A stretch of DNA of 14,302 nucleotides, from contig CAMWKX010000015.1 in the NCBI GenBank assembly GCA_947174955.1, positions 1 through 14,302 of the forward strand, written 5' to 3'. The stretch is from an uncultured Clostridia bacterium (GTDB lineage: Bacteria > Bacillota > Clostridia > Christensenellales > Borkfalkiaceae). A program made the position numbers and the translations under genes. Below are positions 5,488-13,172 of this stretch, in pieces (within the stretch, counting starts at the first letter, position 1; every line of letters begins with the position of its first letter). A model generated the notes under the pieces. The model was not told the DNA's origin, made no database searches, and worked only from the letters and a program-made list of their open reading frames with translations.

Positions 5488-7872
5488 TTATATATTCTTT
5501 TCTAGTTCCTCGGCGTAGCGCACGGTCGCCATAGCGTCCTTGCAGTACCTGTCGGCGCCGATTTCTTTCGCGTACTCTTCGTTGAGCACCGCGCCGCCCA
5601 CGCAGATTTTAACCGACGGCAATTCCCTTTTCAAAAGCTCAATCGTTTCCTTCATAGACACGACCGTCGTCGTCATCAGCGCGCTTAAACCGACCAGCTG
5701 AACACCCCTATCCCGCGCCTCCTTCAATACCGTTTCGGGCGGCACGTCGCGCCCCAGGTCGTAAACCGTGAAACCGTAGTTTTGCAGCAGCGTAACCACG
5801 ATATTTTTGCCGATATCGTGAATGTCGCCCTTGACGGTTGCCAGCACCGCCTTTAATTTTTTTGCGTTTTCGGCGGGGTTGAGCTTTGTCTTGATTACCG
5901 CAAACGCCGCGCTTGCCGCCTCGGCGCACATAAGTAGCTGAGGCAAAAACACCGTTTTGTTCTCGAACCCCTTGCCCGCCTCGTCCAGTGCGGGAATTAT
6001 AAATCCGTTTATAACGTCGAGTGGTTCGGAATTTTCCAGAAGCATTTTCGCGCTTGCCGCCGCCTCGGCTTTCAATCCCTTTAAAATGAAGTATTTCAAG
6101 TCGCCCGTAACCTGGGTACCGCCCTTTTGCGCGGCGGTCACGGTAATTTCGCCCGCACTCACCGAGGAAGCGTATTCGATATAGTCCGCGCAGTTTTTAT
6201 CCAACCCGCTTAATGCAAGAAACGAATTATACGTTTTGAGCATCTCTTGCGAGTTAGGGTTATAGATAGCCGCCGACAGCCCGCGCGCAAGCGCCATTGC
6301 GAAAAACGTAGAGTTTATAAAGTCGCGCTGAGGCAGTCCGAAGGAGATATTGGATACGCCCAGCGAGGTGTTACAGCCCAGTTTATGCCGTATGTAATCA
6401 AGCGCGACGAGTGCCGCGTTTGCCGCCGTATTATCCGCGGAAACAGCCATTGCAAGGGTATCGAAAATCAATTGCCCCCGCAATATGCCGTAACTATTCG
6501 CATATTCTATTATTTTTTCGGCAATTTTAACACGTCCTTCTGCAGTAGACGGAATGCCGTTTTCGTCCAAAGTAAGGCATATAACAACGCCGCCGTACTT
6601 CTTAACGAGCGGGAAAACGGCATCCATACTTTCGCGCTTGCCGTTCACCGAATTGACCAGCGGCACGCCGTTGTATACGCGCATCGCCCTACCCATTGCC
6701 GCGGGGTCGGAGGTGTCGATCTGCAAGGGCAAATCGGTTACCGCCTGTATTTCGCAAACGCACTTTTCAAGCATCGACGGCTCGTCGATTTCGGGCAGTC
6801 CAACGTTGACGTCCAGAACGTGCGCACCCTTTTCCGCTTGCGAAACCGCCTCGTTTAAAACGTATGCAATATCGTTTTCTTTAAGCGCCTGCTTTAAGCG
6901 TTTTTTGCCAGTGGGGTTTATTCTTTCGCCAATCAGTACGGGAATGTCCCCGAAATATCGCGCTTGCGTATAAGAAGAAACTACCGTCAGCCCCTTATTT
7001 TCGATTGGCTTAACTGCGATATGTTCAATCGCCTTAACAAGTTTTTCTATATATTCGGGCGTCGTCCCGCAGCACCCGCCTATCAACCTTGCACCCGCTT
7101 CGACGAGCGGTACCATCTGTTTTGCAAAGTCGTCCGCGCCCAGCGAGTACACGGTTTTACCGCCTTTTTCCTGCGGCAGTCCCGCATTGGGTTTTACAAT
7201 TACGGGGGTCGACGAAACCTTTAAAATGCGCTCCACCGTCGCCGCCATCTCCGCGGGGGCAAGCGAGCAGTTAATACCCAGCGCGTCCACGCCCAGCCCC
7301 TCGGCAAGCGCAACGAACGCTTCGGGCGAAGTGCCCGTCATCGTCTTACAGTCGCTACCGAAAACCGCCGACACGAACACGGGCAGAGAGCAGACTTCCT
7401 TTGCGGCGATAACCGCGGCTTTGAGCTCGTAGATATCGTTCATCGTCTCGATGAAAATTACGTCCGCGCCTGCCTCCGCGCCCGCCTTTACGGTGCGCTT
7501 GAAAATTGTCAACGCGTCCTCGAAATCCAGCCCGCCGAGCGGCTTTAACAGCTTGCCAAGAGAACCGATATCGAGCGCGATAAACTTGTCCTTTAAACCC
7601 GCGCGCGCCCTGTCCGCACAACTTATTCCCGCGCGGATAATCTCTTCTAATCTGTCGTCGAATTTTAAGGAATTCGCGCCGAACGTGTTGGCGCAAACGA
7701 TATCGCTGCCCGCACAAAAATAGGCGCGGTGAACAGCCGTCACCTCGTCGGGATTGGATATATTCCATTCCTCGGGGAGCACGCCGAGCGGCAGTCCGCG
7801 CTCTTGCAGCTGCGTACCCATACCGCCGTCTAAAATGACGCGCCCCGATTGCAATTTTTCAAGTATAGTCAT
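5488..7872 (-). CDS. metH: Cobalamin-dependent methionine synthase lacking the reactivation domain
   Basis: Transfers a methyl group from 5-methyl-THF to homocysteine through B12. It has 794 residues, against about 1,230 for E. coli MetH. Domains: homocysteine methyltransferase (1-290) with zinc ligands Cys202 (GINCS) and Cys267/Cys268 (GGCCGT); pterin-binding domain (305-570) with IGERINPTGKKRLKQAL (314-330) and DVNVG (354-358); four-helix cap (590-665); B12-binding domain (670-794) with the DxHxxG motif D683-I-H-D-I-G688, His685 being the lower cobalt ligand. The C-terminal AdoMet-binding domain is absent and is encoded by the gene just upstream. The ATG at 7872 has AGG(T) seven bases upstream and lies 4 bases after the neighbour's stop; a TTG at 7893 would overlap that gene and is less likely. 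Last gene of the metF operon, ended by the hairpin at 5457-5480. Confidence 0.95.
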   Translation of the reverse strand: MTILEKLQSGRVILDGGMGTQLQERGLPLGVLPEEWNISNPDEVTAVHRAYFCAGSDIVCANTFGANSLKFDDRLEEIIRAGISCADRARAGLKDKFIALDIGSLGKLLKPLGGLDFEDALTIFKRTVKAGAEAGADVIFIETMNDIYELKAAVIAAKEVCSLPVFVSAVFGSDCKTMTGTSPEAFVALAEGLGVDALGINCSLAPAEMAATVERILKVSSTPVIVKPNAGLPQEKGGKTVYSLGADDFAKQMVPLVEAGARLIGGCCGTTPEYIEKLVKAIEHIAVKPIENKGLTVVSSYTQARYFGDIPVLIGERINPTGKKRLKQALKENDIAYVLNEAVSQAEKGAHVLDVNVGLPEIDEPSMLEKCVCEIQAVTDLPLQIDTSDPAAMGRAMRVYNGVPLVNSVNGKRESMDAVFPLVKKYGGVVICLTLDENGIPSTAEGRVKIAEKIIEYANSYGILRGQLIFDTLAMAVSADNTAANAALVALDYIRHKLGCNTSLGVSNISFGLPQRDFINSTFFAMALARGLSAAIYNPNSQEMLKTYNSFLALSGLDKNCADYIEYASSVSAGEITVTAAQKGGTQVTGDLKYFILKGLKAEAAASAKMLLENSEPLDVINGFIIPALDEAGKGFENKTVFLPQLLMCAEAASAAFAVIKTKLNPAENAKKLKAVLATVKGDIHDIGKNIVVTLLQNYGFTVYDLGRDVPPETVLKEARDRGVQLVGLSALMTTTVVSMKETIELLKRELPSVKICVGGAVLNEEYAKEIGADRYCKDAMATVRYAEELEKNI

Positions 7873-7876
7873 AATT

Positions 7877-8464
7877 TTACCTGATGCCCACAATCGCCGT
7901 AACCGACTTTGTTGGGGTCATAAAACAGTCGTCCGAAAGGGTTATACCAATATGCTTCGTAACCAATAGAGCCGCAAATATGTCCCGTTGAAGGGTCAAA
8001 GGCAGGTCGCCGTACCCGCACGAAAAGCGCGGCCGCGTATCGCCGTATTCACGCTTGAAAAGGGCACACAGCTCCTCGCACCAGTCCTCGACAAGCGCCG
8101 CGCCAGCCGCCTGCATTACCGCCGCTTTCGCGGGCGATATGCGCGAATATTTGGCAATCAATCGGTCAATTCCCGCACCCGCAGTGCACGCGAACAGCAC
8201 GCACTTTACGCATCCCGCAAGGTTTAACGCAAGCGAGTGGCTGTTAACCTTGGCAAACCCCAAATCGATATTTTCACCCTGCACAGAAATATCGAAAACC
8301 GAGTAGCACGCGCGCAAATCCTGCGCCGCCAGGACCTCGCTTTCACACTCGCGCAAAAGTCCCTGCACACCCTCCTCGGGTATTACGGTCTTGCCGTAGC
8401 CGAGGTACCTCAGCGTTTCGGACACGTTAAGTTTATCAAGCTTTCCGCGCACCGTCTTAATCAT
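7877..8464 (-). CDS. Methionine synthase reactivation (AdoMet-binding) domain as a separate protein
   Basis: A 195-residue stand-alone version of the MetH activation domain. MetH oxidised to cob(II)alamin is rescued by reductive methylation from AdoMet, and in E. coli that domain is fused to MetH. The AdoMet-binding pattern RxxxGY appears as R146-FSC-GYGDLPL, followed by IGITLSDDCFMTPTKSVTAIVGI (172-194), which matches the end of the family. The mid part LAGCVKCVLFACTAGAGIDRLI (82-103) is the conserved core; Cys85 and Cys88 form a CxxC, for which I claim no role. The ATG at 8464 overlaps the metF stop as ATGA and has no good ribosome binding site, so translation is probably coupled to metF. 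The frame is open upstream to 8575, but that part runs through metF coding sequence. Separate activation proteins are known, for example in Thermotoga. Confidence 0.9.
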   Translation of the reverse strand: MIKTVRGKLDKLNVSETLRYLGYGKTVIPEEGVQGLLRECESEVLAAQDLRACYSVFDISVQGENIDLGFAKVNSHSLALNLAGCVKCVLFACTAGAGIDRLIAKYSRISPAKAAVMQAAGAALVEDWCEELCALFKREYGDTRPRFSCGYGDLPLTLQRDIFAALLVTKHIGITLSDDCFMTPTKSVTAIVGIR

Positions 8465-9318
8465 ATAATATAGCTTAAATTCTTCTTGATTTCCGCGGCA
8501 ATCTGCGGCTTGTTCATAGAATAAACGTGCACCGCCTTTACGCCGTTTGCGTACAAATCGATAATCTGCTCGCACGCGTAAATTATGCCCGCCTGCGCCA
8601 TAGCCTCGGGATTGTCGCCGAAGCGGTCCAGAATGCGCTTGAAGCGCGTGGGAAGCGACCCGCCCGAAAGGGAGATTATGCGCTTAATCTGCTTTGCGTT
8701 GGTGACCGGCATAATGCCCGCGATTACAGGCGCATAAACACCCGCCTCCCTCACCTTGGAAAGAAAGCTGTAGTAGACATCGTTGTCAAAGAACATCTGA
8801 GTGGTTAAAAAGTCGCAACCCGCGTCCACCTTTTTCTTCAGGTTTTCAATGTCGGAAAAGAGGGTCGGCGATTCGGGATGTCCCTCGGGATAGCACGCGC
8901 CGCCCACGCAAAAGCCGCCCGCCGCCTTGATTTCGGCGACCAGCTCGCTCGCGTATTTGTAATCGAGATTGTCCGAAAAGCCCTCGGGCAAGTCGCCGCG
9001 CAGAGCCAAAACGTTTTCGATACCTTCCGCCTTTAAGTGCGCAAGTTTATCTTTTACTTCTTCTCTTTTGGACGAAATACAGGATAAATGCGCGAGTGCG
9101 GTTACGCCGAATTGCTCTTTAATGTGTTTGGTTACCGCAACGGTGTAGTCGCTCGTGCCGCCGCCCGCGCCGTAGGTTACGCTCATAAAGTCGGGCGAGA
9201 GCGCGGCAATTTTATCGACGGCGGACTGAACCGCCTCGAACTTGTCGCTCGTCTTGGGCGGGAACACCTCGAAAGATAGTACCGCCTTTTTGCCGTTTAA
9301 AATTTCCGTGATTTTCAT
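8461..9318 (-). CDS. metF: 5,10-methylenetetrahydrofolate reductase
   Basis: FAD-dependent reductase that makes 5-methyl-THF, the methyl donor for MetH two genes downstream. It has 285 residues, the usual length of a bacterial MetF. Family motifs: LSFEVFPPKT (14-23) with the catalytic Glu17, FMSVTYGAGGG (44-54), NVLALRGDLPEG (102-113) with the flavin-site Asp109, and FLTTQMFFDND (170-180) with Gln174. The Met chosen starts exactly where the family starts (MKITEIL). The frame runs on upstream to a TTG at 9354, which lies in the terminator/promoter. There is no Shine-Dalgarno before 9318, and the -10 box ends only 7 bases upstream, so the mRNA is probably leaderless. First gene of an operon with the reactivation protein (4-base overlap) and metH (4-base gap). 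Confidence 0.95.
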   Translation of the reverse strand: MKITEILNGKKAVLSFEVFPPKTSDKFEAVQSAVDKIAALSPDFMSVTYGAGGGTSDYTVAVTKHIKEQFGVTALAHLSCISSKREEVKDKLAHLKAEGIENVLALRGDLPEGFSDNLDYKYASELVAEIKAAGGFCVGGACYPEGHPESPTLFSDIENLKKKVDAGCDFLTTQMFFDNDVYYSFLSKVREAGVYAPVIAGIMPVTNAKQIKRIISLSGGSLPTRFKRILDRFGDNPEAMAQAGIIYACEQIIDLYANGVKAVHVYSMNKPQIAAEIKKNLSYII

Positions 9319-9325
9319 ATAAGCT

Positions 9326-9354
9326 ATTCTATCATACAAAAAAGGGGAAAGCAA
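9326..9354 (-). promoter_or_regulatory. Sigma-A promoter of the metF operon, inside a terminator
   Basis: -35 TTGCTT (9349-9354), a 17-base spacer and -10 TAGAAT (9326-9331). The ATG of metF begins eight bases after the -10. The -35 spans the loop and 3' arm of the pectate lyase terminator, and the U tract makes up part of the spacer. No SAM or cobalamin riboswitch fits in the 64 bases between the genes. Confidence 0.65.
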
Positions 9355-9369
9355 CCGCTTCCCCCTTTT
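9338..9369 (-). terminator. Rho-independent terminator of the pectate lyase gene
   Basis: On the - strand AAAAGGGGGAAGC (9369-9357) pairs with GCTTTCCCCTTTT (9352-9340), 13 bp with one G-T wobble and a GGTT loop, followed by further T to 9338. It lies 13 bases after the stop codon. Read on the + strand it is also followed by TTTTATTT, but no + strand gene enters it. Confidence 0.88.
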
Positions 9370-9382
9370 ATTTCAAATTCAG

Positions 9383-12300
9383 TTAATTTACAGGCACAAA
9401 TGCAAACGACTTAAATCTCAAACCGCCGTGAGTTATAAGCGTATACTTATATCCACACTGCAAAGTAAACGTATCGGAAGTATCGGCTGTAGGTATCCCA
9501 TCTGATGTACCGTAACCCGTGCTCTTTAAACTTACCCCGTTGCCGTCTATCCTGTAATATCTGTTTGTGTTGTTTGTGCTCGCCCTTCTTGCGGAAATAG
9601 TCAATTTTACGCTGCCCGTATACTCGGTCAAATCAATCGTAATTATCTGCGTATCCACGTCGGCTTGCGGAATACTTTGAAGATAAGTGTTGTCGTGTAT
9701 CTTCCAAACTGTTCCGTTAATCAAAGCCATAACGCCCTTGTTGTCCAGCGCAATATCAGAAGTAAGGGTCGTGTTTTCAGTTCCCACTCCGTTTGCGCTC
9801 GAACCGTTGACGGTAAAAGCAGATAAGCTTCCGTCCGGCGTAGGGCCGGGAGTTTCCGTGCCCGTACTGCCGCCGTTCCCCGCACCGCCGAGCGTTACGT
9901 CTTCGCCGTGCTTCTGAACCCCCGCAAGCTGGGGAATATAAGTCTTGGTTTCTTCGGCGGTAAACATTACTGTTACGTCGCTCTTACCGTCTTTATAGTA
10001 GAACAGACTGCTGTTGGTATCGAAATTCTTTGCAAATCTCTGATCCGACGTGTCTACAGTTGCGTTTCTGTCGGTACCGATATACAGATAAGCGCCACCC
10101 GCTTTGTTGTGATCATTAACTTTGTTTTTATCTATAACGCAGTTAATAATTTTAGCCGAAGGCTTACCGTAACTGCCCGTGACAAGCTCTACGGGGTAGT
10201 GGTTTGACGCGTCCTCGGTGAAGTAGCAGTTCTCGATAAACGCATACGCGCCCGCACGGAGCGAAATACTGTACAGCGTGCTTCCCGAATAGTAGTTGTT
10301 GTACATATGCATATTCGCCTGTCTGCCGAGAGGCATACGCTGGTTGCAACCCTCGTAATAGTTGTGGTGGAAGGTCACGTTTGCCGTAGAGTGACCGTCG
10401 CCGCCGCCTATAAGGTTGGTCTTGTGCGTCGATATATAGTGGTTGTAAGCAATCGTAATATTTTTAAGCCCCTTGAAGTCGGTGGAGCCGTCGCCGTCGT
10501 GCTTATCCTGTTCGTTGCAGACGTCCCAGTAATTTTTACCCTCGTCAAAGGTGTTGTGATGCAGCCAGATGTTGCCGCTCTTGAATGCCGAAAGCTCGCT
10601 TACGCCCGATTCGCTTGCCTCGAACGAGCAAGCGTCTTCGGTGTAGTCGTCGAAGTGAAGGTTTCTCACCTCGATAGAGCTGCTGTTCTTAAACGTCATA
10701 CCCCACTGTATTATTTCGGCACCCTCACCGATGCCCTCTACGGTAACGTTTTTAACGTTCTGTATAGAGCAATCGTTCCAGCAACTGTCGAACTCGTCCT
10801 TACTCGCGTCGTACTTCGCCTTGCTGTTCAAGCCTATCAACTCCGAATAAACGGAGGTGTTAAGCGAATTAAAACCGTCCTTTATCAGCGTAGCCTGCGT
10901 AAGATCTTTACTCTTACCTCCTTCATATTTTTTCGTGTCGGAATTATACGTGCTTCTTTCTATACCGTAGAAGTCGACCAGTTTTTTGCCGTTAGCGCCG
11001 ACTACCTTATCGGGCGTAAGAGGTTTACCGTTATTTTCGGTCAGACTGTTCCACGTAGCCGCGCCGACGGTGCCGACAATGCGCACGATTAGCGGTTTGG
11101 AAGTTCCCGCATTCTGTAAAATTTCTACGATACCCGTGCGCTCTCTTCCGTTGACGGTCGCCTTTACGGTATTCTTGTTCGCCTCGTTGACGTAAACGAT
11201 AACCGCGTTATCCTTGGGCGTGCCGTCGTCGTTGTACGCACCCACGCCGTCACTCTTGCCGAAATGCGCGTAGCCCGAACGGTCGTAAGAGTGAATAGTC
11301 ACGTCCGAAGCGGTCAGCACCTCTTTGGTAGAAGTGGTTATTTTAAAGTCGTAAACCGCGCCGCCCTTCAAGCCGACGAGGTCAACCCTCGCGGTTGTAG
11401 AGTTAAGCTGACGGACGAGGTATTGCTTGTCGTTACCCGAAAGCGCCGTGTAGGAACCCGCCGATTTGAGCTTGTATTCCACAATCGCGTTCGCGGCGTT
11501 GGTATCCGCCCACTCGAAAGCGGCGCACTCGTTGCCCGCGTAAGTGTAGCTGATCTTTGCGTCGACTACGGGCTGAGAAACCTGCGCCTCGACGGTTATC
11601 GAGCAGTTTGCCGTGAAATTGCCGTCGGCGGTCTTGACCGTTACGGTTGCCGTACCCGCCGATTTCGCAGTAACCAGACCGTTACCGTCAACCGTCGCAA
11701 CCGCGGTGTTGCCCGACTGCCACGTTACGTTCTGATTGGACGCGCCCGCGGGCGTTATCGTTTTAGTGAGCTGTTTGGTATCGCCGACCTTTAAAGTCGC
11801 CGACGTGGGATTTACGCTGACGCCGGTTACCGCCACGGTCGTGATTGTCGCCTCGACGGTTATCGTGCATTGCGCGGTCTTGTTGCCGTCCGCGGTGGTG
11901 ACCGTGATGATCGCCGTGCCCGACTTGTTGGCGGTTACTAAGCCGTCCGACACAGACGCGACGGCCGTATTACTCGAAGACCAGCTGACGTTTTTATTAT
12001 CGGGATTTGCGGGAGTAAACGAAGGAGTAAGCTTTACGGTTGCGCCCACCTTTAAAGTCTTTGAAGTAATGTCCAGACTTACGCTTTCAACCTTGACGGG
12101 TGCTGGCGTGTCTTCGCTTACGTTGACCGTACAGACGTCCGTTTTGCTGCCGCTCGTCGTGGTAACGGTTATCGTAGCAGTACCCTTGGCGTGCGCGGTT
12201 ACCTTGCCGTTCTGGTCAACCGTTGCAACCTCCTGATTGCCCGACTCCCACGATACGGTTTTGGTAGTTGCGTTTTCGGGAACAACCGTTGCGGTGAGCG

Positions 12301-12496
12301 TTTCGCTTCCGCCGACTTTAAGGTTTAAAACGTTCTTGTTCAAAGTTACGCCCGTAACGGCTACGGTCTGCGTTTCGCCCTGTTCCTGTCCGGTTTCGCC
12401 GTTGCCGCCGCCGATGATGTCGCACGCGGTCATAGTTGCCGTACCGAACGCGAACGAGCACGCAAGCAACATTGCAATCAAAGCTTTCTTTTTCAT
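9383..12496 (-). CDS. Lipoprotein pectate lyase, PL1 family, with three BIG2 domains
   Basis: Surface enzyme of 1037 residues that should cleave polygalacturonate by beta-elimination. Residues 1-25 form a lipoprotein signal peptide (KKK, hydrophobic core, MTAC lipobox, Cys25), followed by a Gly/Gln/Glu-rich linker. Three BIG2 domains follow at 45-127, 134-216 and 220-304. Residues 310-400 look like a fibronectin III-type beta sandwich. The PL1 parallel beta-helix spans roughly 405-865 with IWLHHNTFDEG (643-653), the acidic Ca2+ cluster around D664-D673 (KHDGDGSTDFKG), HKTNLIGG (691-698) and the catalytic-Arg region NQRMPLGR (718-725). A Gly/Thr/Pro linker (870-890) leads to an unidentified C-terminal beta-rich domain (891-1037), possibly carbohydrate-binding. 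The ATG is preceded by GGAAGG at 5 bases. It is a single-gene unit with its own promoter and terminator. Family assignment is sure; specificity for pectate over pectin is not. Confidence 0.93.
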   Translation of the reverse strand: MKKKALIAMLLACSFAFGTATMTACDIIGGGNGETGQEQGETQTVAVTGVTLNKNVLNLKVGGSETLTATVVPENATTKTVSWESGNQEVATVDQNGKVTAHAKGTATITVTTTSGSKTDVCTVNVSEDTPAPVKVESVSLDITSKTLKVGATVKLTPSFTPANPDNKNVSWSSSNTAVASVSDGLVTANKSGTAIITVTTADGNKTAQCTITVEATITTVAVTGVSVNPTSATLKVGDTKQLTKTITPAGASNQNVTWQSGNTAVATVDGNGLVTAKSAGTATVTVKTADGNFTANCSITVEAQVSQPVVDAKISYTYAGNECAAFEWADTNAANAIVEYKLKSAGSYTALSGNDKQYLVRQLNSTTARVDLVGLKGGAVYDFKITTSTKEVLTASDVTIHSYDRSGYAHFGKSDGVGAYNDDGTPKDNAVIVYVNEANKNTVKATVNGRERTGIVEILQNAGTSKPLIVRIVGTVGAATWNSLTENNGKPLTPDKVVGANGKKLVDFYGIERSTYNSDTKKYEGGKSKDLTQATLIKDGFNSLNTSVYSELIGLNSKAKYDASKDEFDSCWNDCSIQNVKNVTVEGIGEGAEIIQWGMTFKNSSSIEVRNLHFDDYTEDACSFEASESGVSELSAFKSGNIWLHHNTFDEGKNYWDVCNEQDKHDGDGSTDFKGLKNITIAYNHYISTHKTNLIGGGDGHSTANVTFHHNYYEGCNQRMPLGRQANMHMYNNYYSGSTLYSISLRAGAYAFIENCYFTEDASNHYPVELVTGSYGKPSAKIINCVIDKNKVNDHNKAGGAYLYIGTDRNATVDTSDQRFAKNFDTNSSLFYYKDGKSDVTVMFTAEETKTYIPQLAGVQKHGEDVTLGGAGNGGSTGTETPGPTPDGSLSAFTVNGSSANGVGTENTTLTSDIALDNKGVMALINGTVWKIHDNTYLQSIPQADVDTQIITIDLTEYTGSVKLTISARRASTNNTNRYYRIDGNGVSLKSTGYGTSDGIPTADTSDTFTLQCGYKYTLITHGGLRFKSFAFVPVN
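11585..12364 (-). repeat. Three tandem BIG2-coding units in the pectate lyase gene
   Basis: Three Ig-like units of about 83-88 codons each, with the pattern VxVTGVxLxxxxxxLKVG ... VSWxSxNxxVATVxxxGxVTAxxxGTATITVTT. Units 2 and 3 are 88 codons apart, and the DNA still shows identity at their ends: a 16-base stretch beginning GCCTCGACGG occurs at 11586 and again at 11850 on the + strand. Such domains usually act as spacers or adhesive stalks holding the catalytic domain away from the cell surface. Confidence 0.88.
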
Positions 12497-12522
12497 ACTT
12501 ACCTTCCGATAAATTACTCTTT

Positions 12523-12542
12523 AATATATTTACAAATATATT
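12523..12542 (-). promoter_or_regulatory. Candidate operator or 5'-end hairpin of the pectate lyase gene
   Basis: A perfect 9-bp inverted repeat, AATATATTT-GT-AAATATATT, occupying about +1 to +20 of the predicted transcript. As DNA it could be a repressor site; as RNA it could form a weak 5' stem. No regulator can be named. Confidence 0.45.
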
Positions 12543-12548
12543 ACCAAA

Positions 12549-12578
12549 AATATATCATTTCACGGCATAAGTTGTCAA
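12549..12578 (-). promoter_or_regulatory. Sigma-A promoter of the pectate lyase gene
   Basis: A perfect -35 TTGACA (12573-12578), an 18-base spacer and -10 TATATT (12549-12554). The predicted start near 12542 leaves a leader of about 46 bases, with GGAAGG before the ATG. The -35 is one arm of an inverted repeat TTGTCA-N6-TGACAA (12572-12589), a possible second regulatory site. Confidence 0.75.
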
Positions 12579-12591
12579 GCGAATGACAAAA

Positions 12592-12628
12592 ATTAAAAAA
12601 GCGGCGTTTTTAATGACTAAAAACGCCG
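12592..12628 (-). terminator. Rho-independent terminator of the nad operon
   Basis: On the - strand CGGCGTTTTTA pairs perfectly over 11 bp with TAAAAACGCCG around a GTCAT loop (12613-12617), followed by CTTTTTTAATTTTT. It lies about 35 bases past the niaR stop and separates the nad operon from the pectate lyase promoter. Confidence 0.9.
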
Positions 12629-12662
12629 GTTGCCCCCGTACTATGCCTTAACGAACGGGTTT

Positions 12663-13172
12663 TTATATCTCTATAAGATAGCCTTTTTCACGCAACGCGC
12701 ACTCGATTTGGTCGAGTATTTGCTCGTTCTCCCCCGAAACGGTGTGGTAATGATAACCGTCGGTAACGCTCATTAAAGGCTTTGACGCGCCCGAAACGAG
12801 CGAGCGGTACAGCTCCTCGGCGTGGCGCAGAGTGGATAGTTCGAGCCTTGCGGAGATCTTTCCGTACACGCGGTGATTGACGGTGATATCCTCCACCTTA
12901 CCCCCGCGCGAGATAATAATTTCACTCTCGTCGACAAGCTCCTGCAAGGTGTGGCGGCACTTGAAAACGCGCTCGGCGCGCAAGCCCGAGCCTAAAACGT
13001 AGCCGCGGTTTGTGGATATCACGCCGTAGCCCTGCGCCCTTAAAATGGCGATATCCTGCACGATAACCTGTCTTGACACCGAGTATTTTTCGCTCAGAAA
13101 ATTGGCGGCGACGGGGCTTTGGCTGTTGCCTATCAGCGACAGAATTTCCGCCCGCCTCTCGTGCGCCTTCAT
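12663..13172 (-). CDS. niaR: NAD biosynthesis transcription repressor, HTH + 3H domain
   Basis: A 169-residue regulator of the NiaR (YrxA) family, which in Firmicutes and Thermotogae represses NAD synthesis and niacin uptake genes when nicotinic acid is present. The N-terminal winged helix-turn-helix is at 5-60 (EKYSVSRQVIVQDIAILRAQG, then the wing with NRGYVL). The 3H domain (70-169) shows HTLQELVDE (74-82), TVNHRVYG (97-104), RHAEELYRSL (116-125) and DGYHYHTV (138-145). By comparison with the Thermotoga TM1602 structure as I recall it, His74, Glu82, His141 and His143 should be the metal ligands, and all are present. The start overlaps the nadC stop as TAATG and has GAGG seven bases upstream. 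Being the last gene of the nad operon, it is probably autoregulated; the operator would lie upstream of the first gene, outside the window. Confidence 0.93.
   Translation of the reverse strand: MKAHERRAEILSLIGNSQSPVAANFLSEKYSVSRQVIVQDIAILRAQGYGVISTNRGYVLGSGLRAERVFKCRHTLQELVDESEIIISRGGKVEDITVNHRVYGKISARLELSTLRHAEELYRSLVSGASKPLMSVTDGYHYHTVSGENEQILDQIECALREKGYLIEI

Noticed and set aside
8465..8575. Longer reading frame (232 residues) for the reactivation protein
   Set aside because: The extra 37 codons lie inside metF and encode a basic sequence unlike the family. The ATGA overlap start at 8464 fits the family start.
9319..9382. SAM or cobalamin riboswitch upstream of metF
   Set aside because: Only 64 bases are available, filled by the terminator and promoter; no conserved riboswitch core is present.
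10307..11092. 261-codon open frame on the + strand
   Set aside because: It is antisense to the conserved PL1 domain, has no recognisable family and no ribosome binding site context; it is a shadow of codon bias.
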